Assembly: GCA_002339265.1 (NCBI GenBank)
Contig: DDKG01000297.1
Span: 1-9,536 of the forward strand
DNA length: 9,536 nucleotides
Reading direction: 5' to 3'
From: Massilia sp. UBA2604
GTDB taxonomy: Bacteria; Pseudomonadota; Gammaproteobacteria; Burkholderiales; Burkholderiaceae_D
Positions 1 through 4,619 of this stretch are shown in pieces. A program made the translations under genes and the position numbers. The notes beneath the pieces were generated by a model, which was given only the letters and a program-made list of their open reading frames with translations, did no database searches and was not told the origin of the DNA. The first letter of the stretch is position 1; every line of letters starts with the position of its first letter.

Positions 1-362
1 AGGTCGTTGACGAACAGGTGGGCGAAGGTCACCAGCGCATACAGCACCAGGAAGATCTCGGTGAACAGGCGCAGGCCGAACTGTTGCCGGAATTTCACCA
101 GCAGCAGGTTCATCGAGGCATTGGCCATCACGTAGGCGGCCGGCAGCCAGGTGGTTTCGGTGGAATAGGCGCCGAGCACGCCCTGCAGGTGGACCAGGTT
201 GACGGTGACCAGCGCGTTGCCGAGCCCGCCGGTGATGGTGATCAAGACGCCGACGAACAGATAGGCGAAGCGCAGTGGGGTCGGATGTGCCGGCGTCGAC
301 GGCGAACCCGGCATCATCGGCCGTTCGTCGGGGGCCCACTCGCGCGGCGCATACTTGCTCAT
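1..362 (-). CDS. MFS transporter, N-terminal part (runs off left edge)
   Basis: Only the first 120 codons are visible; the rest lies beyond base 1. After a ~30-residue polar, Pro-rich cytoplasmic N-terminus (MSKYAPREWAPDERP...) there are three hydrophobic segments at about residues 31-55, 72-89 and 98-118. The short loop between the first two contains STETTWLPAAYVMANASMNL. A Thr/Trp-rich loop leading into a helix with Ala-Asn-Ala-x-Met-Asn resembles the drug:H+ antiporter DHA2 (EmrB-like, 14-helix) branch of the major facilitator superfamily, so an inner-membrane exporter is likely. The substrate cannot be told. The ATG at 360-362 is preceded on the minus strand by AAGGGA, 8 nt upstream, a reasonable ribosome binding site. 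The gene is divergent from the hydrolase that starts at 560. MFS membership is fairly sure; the DHA2 subfamily is inferred from a short fragment. Confidence 0.72.
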   Translation of the reverse strand, partial: MSKYAPREWAPDERPMMPGSPSTPAHPTPLRFAYLFVGVLITITGGLGNALVTVNLVHLQGVLGAYSTETTWLPAAYVMANASMNLLLVKFRQQFGLRLFTEIFLVLYALVTFAHLFVND

Positions 363-476
363 GCGTAATTTCCCTTGCTACTCACAGGGCGCGATGATAC
401 TCCTTCGGGAAAAAACGCGTCGGATGTCACTTTTACCACGCACGAAAATTTAATGTCAGAACCTGTCAACCGGATA

Positions 477-505
477 TTGCTCTAAAGATTTTCTCGACCT
501 AGACT
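477..505 (+). promoter_or_regulatory. Candidate sigma70-type promoter for the hydrolase gene
   Basis: TTGCTC (477-482) and TAGACT (500-505) are separated by exactly 17 bp in the AT-richer part of the divergent intergenic region, 54 bp upstream of the hydrolase ATG. Both hexamers deviate from consensus, so this is a candidate only. Just downstream, at 514-533, TTCC and GGAA half-sites alternate with 4-bp spacers (TTCC-N4-GGAA-N4-TTCC), a possible operator. Confidence 0.3.
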
Positions 506-559
506 CGGTTTATTCCATGCGGAAATTGTTCCGTATTGAAAGTTTGTCCAGAGTCATCC

Positions 560-1858
560 ATGTCGAGAACACTGTCTTTCCGTACCCTGATCTCCGCTTC
601 GATTGCCGCGCTGGCCATGCTGCCCGCCGTGGCGCACTTGCAGGAATTGCCGGCTTCTACCGATGCCGGCGCCCAGGCCTCGTCCGCCCGGCTCGATTAC
701 CGCATGAACGAGCACGTCGTCCAGGTGCCCGCCGGCGATGGCAGCGTCACGCTCGAGACCACCGTGTTCCAGCCGGACGGTCCGGGCCCCTTCCCCCTGA
801 TCGTCATCAACCATGGCAAGGATCCCGGCCGCCCCAGCCTGCAACCGCGCGACCGCTTCTATCACATGGCCAGCGCCTTCGTGAAGCGCGGCTATGCGGT
901 GATGGTGCCGATGCGCCAGGGCTTCTCCAAGTCTGGCGGGCGCTACCGCGACCATGGCTGCGACATGACGGCCAACGGCTATACGCAGGCCGAGGACATT
1001 CGCTCGACTCTCGACTATGCGCGCGCCCAGCCTTGGGTCGATGGCGAGCGCATGGTGGTGGCCGGCCAGTCGTATGGCGGCCTGGCCACGATCGCCCTCG
1101 GCACAGAAGACCTGCCCGGCGTGCGCGGCCTGATCAACTTCGCCGGCGGCCTGCGCGACGACAGCGACCGCTGCGCCTGGCGCTCGCAGCTGGTGTCGGC
1201 CTTCGCCGAATACGGATCGAAGGCCAAGCTGCCGAGCCTGTGGATGTATGGCCAGAACGACTCGCTGTTCGGCCCGGAGCTGGCGGGCCGCATGCACGCC
1301 TCCTACCTCCAGGCCGGCGGCCGCGGCCGCCTGGTCGAGTTTCCGTCGTTCAAGCGCGATGCCCACGGCATGCTGGCCAGCCGCGACGGCGAGAAGGTGT
1401 GGTTGGAAGATACGGAACGGTTCTTGAAAGAGATCGGCATGCCAACCGCGCTCGTGGTCGACGTTGCATCCCCGCCGAGCCTGCCGCGCACCGATTTTGC
1501 CGGCGTTGACGACATCGAGGCCGTGCCCTTCCTGTCCGAGCACGGCCGCCGCGCCTACCGCGAATATCTGACCAAGATGACGCCGCGCGCCTTCGCCGTG
1601 TCGCCGAGCGGCGGCTGGACCTGGGCCGAGGAAGGCGAAGACCCGGAAGGCCGCGCGCTGGCCACCTGCTCGGCCAAGAGCAAGGATCCGTGCCGCCTGT
1701 ACTCGGTCGACGACTACGTGGTGTGGACCGACGACGGCCGCCTGGAGCAGGCCGAGAAGGCGGCAGCCACCGCAGCGACCGCGCCGGTGCCGGGCGCCAC
1801 GACGGCGACGGCGGTCTCGGAACCGACCACTTCGGTCGGCAGCACCACGGTCCGCTGA
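560..1858 (+). CDS. Exported dienelactone-hydrolase-type alpha/beta hydrolase
   Basis: A 432-aa protein with a Sec-type signal peptide: basic SRTLSFR, a hydrophobic stretch at residues 10-22, and probable cleavage after AVA at residue 25, so it is predicted periplasmic or secreted. The hydrolase fold spans roughly residues 45-295. The triad can be read directly: nucleophile Ser171 in G-Q-S-Y-G-G, Asp234 in YGQNDS, and His269 in DAHG. An HG motif (INHGKD, about residue 90) would form the oxyanion hole. The family cleaves esters, lactones or peptides; the substrate here is unknown. After the fold comes an extension of ~130 residues with a compact motif (Cys370-x7-Cys378, then Y-S-V-D-D-Y-V-V-W, 381-389) and an Ala/Thr/Pro-rich low-complexity tail (about 395-432). 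I chose the ATG at 560, which starts right at the signal peptide; an in-frame TTG at 536 would add eight residues. The Shine-Dalgarno sequence is weak. Peptidase S9/S15-like activity is the main alternative. Confidence 0.82.
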   Translation: MSRTLSFRTLISASIAALAMLPAVAHLQELPASTDAGAQASSARLDYRMNEHVVQVPAGDGSVTLETTVFQPDGPGPFPLIVINHGKDPGRPSLQPRDRFYHMASAFVKRGYAVMVPMRQGFSKSGGRYRDHGCDMTANGYTQAEDIRSTLDYARAQPWVDGERMVVAGQSYGGLATIALGTEDLPGVRGLINFAGGLRDDSDRCAWRSQLVSAFAEYGSKAKLPSLWMYGQNDSLFGPELAGRMHASYLQAGGRGRLVEFPSFKRDAHGMLASRDGEKVWLEDTERFLKEIGMPTALVVDVASPPSLPRTDFAGVDDIEAVPFLSEHGRRAYREYLTKMTPRAFAVSPSGGWTWAEEGEDPEGRALATCSAKSKDPCRLYSVDDYVVWTDDGRLEQAEKAAATAATAPVPGATTATAVSEPTTSVGSTTVR

Positions 1859-2013
1859 GCGCATGAAGTAAATAAACACAGGGAATATGACACCACGCTG
1901 TCAAGCGGCGTGCGCATGTTTCCTTGCGTGAAGTTTAATTCCTTTGCCATGGGTCGACGCAGCGCAAACTCGACCGTCGTCCTACCTCCGACAATGTGCT
2001 TGACGCATTCATC

Positions 2014-2020
2014 GGAGAAG
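2014..2020 (+). promoter_or_regulatory. Ribosome binding site of the lipase gene
   Basis: GGAGAAG lies 4 nt before the ATG at 2025. It is the clearest Shine-Dalgarno sequence on the left side of the window and fixes the lipase start ahead of its signal peptide. Confidence 0.6.
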
Positions 2021-2024
2021 CCAG

Positions 2025-3218
2025 ATGGTTCGGTTCAATCGCGACTGCGCCGCCCTGTTGACGGCGCTGGGCATCTTCATCGCCCCCGCCTGTGGTGCGG
2101 CAAATAACTATCCCGTCATCCTAGTCCACGGCTTCCTCGGCTTCGGCCCAGAGGAATTCCAGCACAGCGGTTTCAACTACTGGGGTGGCTACGGCGACAT
2201 CGCCTCGCAGATGCAGATCTACCGCGGCCCGCGCGCCGTGTTCGCCGCGGCGGTGGGTCCGATCTCGTCCAACTGGGACCGCGCGGCTGACCTGTATGCC
2301 CAGATCAAGGGCGGCTGCGTCGACTACGGCAAGGCCCACGTGCGCGACCATGGCTTGCCCGGCCAGGTACAAAAGCCGCCCGGCAAATGCTGGGCCGCCG
2401 ATCCGCGCAACAACCCGCAAGACTATCCGCTGGCCCTGTATCCGGCCTGGGACCAGGACCACCCGCTGCACTTCATCGGCCACAGCCAGGGCGGCACCAC
2501 GATCCGGGCGCTGATCGAACTGCTGGAACACGGCTCGCCCCAGGACGAAGGCGATGGCGAACTGTTCAAGGGCGGCAAGGTCGGCTGGATCCGCAGCGTG
2601 ACCACGATCTCGGCGCCGCACAACGGCACCACGCTCACCGACGCCGTGTTCAATATCCTGCCCGGCATCCGCCTGCCGCTGCGCGACGTGCTCGGGCACC
2701 GGGTGGCGGGCTGGGAACTGGCGCCGGACGGCGCGCGCGAATTCAATCTGTGGGCGCGCACCTCGCCGCACATCTATTATTTTTCGGTCGGCACGGTGGC
2801 CACCGAGGGCGGCGCCTGGTGCTGCAACGGCACCGACCGCGTGATCGCCCCGGTACAGACCACCCTGTTCCAGTATGCGCGCGCCGACATGATCCCCTAT
2901 TTCAAATCTTTCGCCGGCGAGTGGATCGTGCCCTCGGTGGCGCAGCGCGGCATGGGCAGCTATACCCTCGACCTGCCCAACCGGGTGAAGATCGACAGCG
3001 ACTGGTTCTCGAACGACGGCGTGGTCAACACGATCAGCATGCGCGCACCTGGCGGCCATCCGGCGCGCGACTACGACGGCAGGGCCGAGCGCGGCACATG
3101 GAATTTCCTGGGCAACTACAAGGGCTACGACCACTTCGACATCCTGAACTGGCCCAACCAGGGGCCGTCGGCCGACAAGCTCTATGAGCAGGTCAGCGAC
3201 ATCATCTTTGCGTTGTGA
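2025..3218 (+). CDS. Secreted lipase related to family I.5 (Geobacillus-type)
   Basis: A 397-aa protein with a signal peptide (basic VRFNR, hydrophobic core at residues 8-22, cleavage near residue 25). The mature start, YPVILVHGFLGFGPEEF, carries the oxyanion-hole HGF/G motif followed by YWGGYGDI, the hallmark of thermoalkalophilic (family I.5) lipases. The triad is visible: Ser154 in G-H-S-Q-G-G, Asp331 in N-D-G-V-V-N-T, and His370 in Y-D-H-F-D. The block SSNWDRAADLYAQIKGG matches the family and holds Asp85 and His105, equivalent to the zinc ligands Asp61 and His81 of Geobacillus lipase. The positions of His87 and Asp238 appear to be Leu111 and a non-acidic residue, and the segment between SAPHNGTTL (about residue 200) and the NLW motif is shorter than in Geobacillus. 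Expected activity is triacylglycerol or ester hydrolysis outside the cytoplasm. It follows the first hydrolase in the same direction after 166 bp, so co-transcription is possible but unproven. No dedicated lipase foldase gene is adjacent. Confidence 0.88.
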   Translation: MVRFNRDCAALLTALGIFIAPACGAANNYPVILVHGFLGFGPEEFQHSGFNYWGGYGDIASQMQIYRGPRAVFAAAVGPISSNWDRAADLYAQIKGGCVDYGKAHVRDHGLPGQVQKPPGKCWAADPRNNPQDYPLALYPAWDQDHPLHFIGHSQGGTTIRALIELLEHGSPQDEGDGELFKGGKVGWIRSVTTISAPHNGTTLTDAVFNILPGIRLPLRDVLGHRVAGWELAPDGAREFNLWARTSPHIYYFSVGTVATEGGAWCCNGTDRVIAPVQTTLFQYARADMIPYFKSFAGEWIVPSVAQRGMGSYTLDLPNRVKIDSDWFSNDGVVNTISMRAPGGHPARDYDGRAERGTWNFLGNYKGYDHFDILNWPNQGPSADKLYEQVSDIIFAL

Positions 3219-3759
3219 GGTCGCCGGTAAGATTCGCGATGCGCATGATCTGGACGCGGTCGGGCTGGTCGACCAGCATGCACGGCTTGCCGCTGCGCTT
3301 GCAGTGGTCCTGCACGCGCCAGTAGTCTCCATGGCTCAGGCAGCCGGTCTGGCAGATCACCAGGTCGGCCGCTTCCAGGCTGGCTTCGAGTTCGACCGGC
3401 AGCGCCTGTTCGCGCCGCACGGCCTGTTCGGCATGGTCGGCCAGTTCCCTGCGATGCAGCTGGCGGGTCAGTTCCTGCAAGCGCGCCTGCAGGGCTTCTA
3501 CCTGGCGTCCCATGGCCGCGCGCCGCCCCAGGCCGGGAACCGATTGCTCCAGCGCGGCCCGCTCTTCGCGCTCCCAGGCCAGCGCGGTGATGCTGCGCAC
3601 TTCGGCGGCACGTGAGCGCATCAGTTGCGCATCCAGCTGGCGGATGCGTTCGGCCTGCTCGCGCAACAGCAAGGTGCAGCGCGCCTGCACCTGCGCGTGG
3701 GCTCGCAGCAGCGCGCCATGTTCGCGCAGCAGTCGATCGACGTCCTGTTCGGCCAGCAT
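3202..3759 (-). CDS. DUF2325 protein with N-terminal coiled coil
   Basis: A 185-aa cytoplasmic protein. Residues ~1-115 are almost entirely helical, charged and Leu/Arg/Glu/Gln-rich with heptad character, so a long coiled coil is likely. Residues ~130-175 match DUF2325: ADLVICQTGCLSH, then YWRVQDHCKRSGKPC. Four cysteines (136, 140, 153, 160) and His143 are candidate metal or redox ligands. The family has no firmly known function. I preferred the ATG at 3757-3759 (MLAEQDVDRLL) because AAGGGG sits 6 nt upstream; in-frame ATGs at 3765 and 3774 are possible but have no such spacing. It converges on the lipase gene, their 3' ends overlapping by 17 bp. A Fur-box promoter lies just upstream, so expression is predicted to rise under iron starvation. 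It is the only intact gene beside the siderophore receptor remnant, which hints at a role in iron homeostasis (inference). Confidence 0.82.
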   Translation of the reverse strand: MLAEQDVDRLLREHGALLRAHAQVQARCTLLLREQAERIRQLDAQLMRSRAAEVRSITALAWEREERAALEQSVPGLGRRAAMGRQVEALQARLQELTRQLHRRELADHAEQAVRREQALPVELEASLEAADLVICQTGCLSHGDYWRVQDHCKRSGKPCMLVDQPDRVQIMRIANLTGDLTTQR

Positions 3760-3805
3760 CGGCATCCCCTTCATTCAGCATGACGCCATGCGCGCCACAG
3801 TCGCC

Positions 3806-3834
3806 ATTTTAAATGAGAATAATTCTCATTTCAA
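3806..3834 (-). promoter_or_regulatory. Promoter of the DUF2325 gene (-35/-10)
   Basis: Read on the minus strand, TTGAAA (bases 3829-3834) and TAAAAT (3806-3811) are separated by exactly 17 bp. Both are close to the sigma70 consensus. Transcription would start near base 3799, giving a leader of about 40 nt to the ATG at 3759. The spacer (3812-3828) lies wholly within the Fur palindrome, so a bound repressor would block RNA polymerase. Confidence 0.7.
3811..3831. promoter_or_regulatory. Fur box (perfect 21-bp palindrome)
   Basis: The two arms of 10 bp around the central base 3821 are perfectly complementary. The core TGAGAAT-A-ATTCTCA fits the 7-1-7 Fur model TGATAAT-N-ATTATCA with one T-to-G change per arm, a form common in proteobacteria. 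It overlaps the spacer and parts of both hexamers of the DUF2325 promoter, which is the geometry of classical iron-dependent repression. It lies 3' of the receptor remnant, so it serves the DUF2325 gene and not the receptor. Confidence 0.85.
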
Positions 3835-3850
3835 TGAAGACCCTCTTTTG

Positions 3851-3906
3851 GCCATGGTTCACCGGCCATGCTTCACCAGCCGTGATTCACCAGCCATGGT
3901 TCAGGC
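3851..3906. repeat. Four imperfect 14-bp tandem repeats at the receptor 3' end
   Basis: Reading the plus strand in steps of 14 gives GCCATGGTTCACCG, GCCATGCTTCACCA, GCCGTGATTCACCA and GCCATGGTTCAGGC. Each unit differs from its neighbours at a few positions. The copy at 3893-3906 is part of the coding end of the TonB receptor remnant (codons for LNHGW), and the stop codon at 3887-3889 falls in the neighbouring copy. The others lie beyond the stop. Since 14 is not a multiple of three, copy-number change would alter the C-terminus. It looks like slippage-type duplication of the gene end. Confidence 0.75.
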
Positions 3907-4054
3907 TCAGGATCGCCGTGCGCCGCTCGCCGAACACGCAGCCGTCGGCGCAGCTGCAGTTGGACACGTAGTGCTTGTCGGCCAGGTTGCGCACGTTCAG
4001 CGCGAACTGGGTGCGCGCGCCGAGCGGATAGCGCAGCGCCAGGTCGGCCAGGGT
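3887..4054 (-). pseudogene. TonB-dependent siderophore receptor, C-terminal remnant
   Basis: About 55 codons plus a stop encode the last strands of an outer-membrane TonB-dependent receptor: LADLALRYPLGA, then FALNVRNLADKHYVSNCS, a Cys-rich CSCADGC loop, FGERRTAILSL, and a terminal NHGW with the usual last aromatic residue. The N-V-R-N-L-x-D-K-x-Y motif and G-x-R-R-T segment are typical of ferric-siderophore (ferrichrome-type) receptors of ~700 aa. Everything upstream is missing: an in-frame TAA occurs at 4064-4066 and the sequence beyond shows no receptor similarity in any frame. No start codon or promoter suits this fragment, so it is presumed non-functional. The truncation point is near 4054-4060. 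The neighbouring Fur box fits an old iron-uptake locus. The other frame over this stretch (67 codons, Arg/Pro-rich) is not a gene. Confidence 0.82.
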
Positions 4055-4210
4055 CGTTAGCAGTTAGCCGAACCACGCTTGAAACAGTTCATGCCTGCAT
4101 AATTTGAGCCGGCCCACCAGTTGTGGTCGCTTTCGCGCATCATCCCGTGCTCAGGTCGGCATCTTTAATAAAGAGGCTATGCAATAGTCAATGCCGCGCA
4201 TGGCGTAAAC

Positions 4211-4241
4211 AAAAAGCTTCTCCGCCAAGAAAATCGGCGGA
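4211..4241 (-). terminator. Possible weak intrinsic terminator
   Basis: On the minus strand a 6-bp GC-rich stem (TCCGCC / GGCGGA, 9-nt loop, bases 4221-4241) is followed after GAAGC by TTTTT. The 5-nt gap before the T-run makes it imperfect. It lies ~45 bp beyond the stop of the fragment ending TVELSANSFAGN, which would suit a former gene end. Confidence 0.35.
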
Positions 4242-4577
4242 ATTCTCTCGTGTCTCAACCTCTCTTATTACCATAGGCCGCTGTACCTAGTTGCCGGCGA
4301 AGCTGTTGGCGCTGAGTTCCACCGTTTCTGCCTGTGGAGGAGAGGGCGCTGGCCTAGCATGCACATCGTCAGGTGAAACCGTCTCCGGTGAAGCAGGAAT
4401 TCAACAGGAAAGTTAACCACGGTTAGCTTTACGTAAGTTTGAAAGAACGGTCACGGACGGCATCCGCAAGTCGTAGTCCCATACCGCCGAAAGGCGGTTC
4501 GTACCCAGGCCCAGTTGAAGCACGGCTAGGGCGGCGTCGAAGCGGTAGTCCAGTCGTCTGGTTGTGCGCCGTTGTTA

Positions 4578-4616
4578 CCGGCCCATCAAGCATTTTGCAT
4601 GCTTGATGGCTGCCGG
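4578..4616 (-). terminator. Strong hairpin directly after the hybrid kinase stop codon
   Basis: CCATCAAGCAT and ATGCTTGATGG form a perfect 11-bp stem with a 5-nt loop, extended by CCGGC/GCCGG across a 2-nt bulge, about 16 bp in all. It begins 3 nt past the kinase stop (4620-4622). No T-run follows in the minus direction (TAACAACGG), so it is either a non-canonical terminator or a 3'-end-protecting hairpin. Confidence 0.55.
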
Positions 4617-4619
4617 TTA

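Larger units (their letters stand above)
4064..4619. other. Gene-poor segment between receptor remnant and hybrid kinase
   Basis: I recognise no intact gene here. Parts (about 4160-4275) are clearly AT-richer than the flanking DNA. Minus-strand open stretches that look protein-like but have no recognised family are: a 28-codon ORF ending at 4057 (start 4143, with NWWAGSNYAGMNC); a segment ending in TVELSANSFAGN at the stop 4287-4289; and one ending in VTVLSNLRKANRG at the stop 4413-4415. Each lacks a good start and ribosome site, so they may be decayed fragments or chance. Small hairpins occur at 4163-4173, 4221-4241, 4409-4430 and 4482-4497 (ACCGCC-GAAA-GGCGGT). No transposase, integrase, tRNA or clear terminal inverted repeats were found. 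Confidence 0.5.

Noticed and set aside
1823..1839. Terminator from the perfect 6-bp inverted repeat CCGACC-ACTTC-GGTCGG
   Set aside because: It lies within the hydrolase coding sequence, is short, and no T-run follows.
554..1879. 441-codon minus-strand frame opposite the first hydrolase
   Set aside because: Gly/Arg/Ala/His-rich shadow; the plus strand has a signal peptide and a catalytic triad.
3851..3906. CRISPR array
   Set aside because: The repeat units are 14 bp, contiguous and without spacers, and there are no cas genes.
3873..4076. 67-codon minus-strand ORF over the receptor remnant
   Set aside because: Wrong frame; the frame ending at 3887 gives a recognisable TonB-receptor C-terminus, while this one is Arg/Pro-rich.
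4055..4430. Integron attC site or group II intron remnant suggested by GTTAGC/TTAACC repeats and a GAAA-loop hairpin
   Set aside because: The GTTRRRY/RYYYAAC core sites and the domain V consensus do not match, and no integrase or reverse transcriptase is present.
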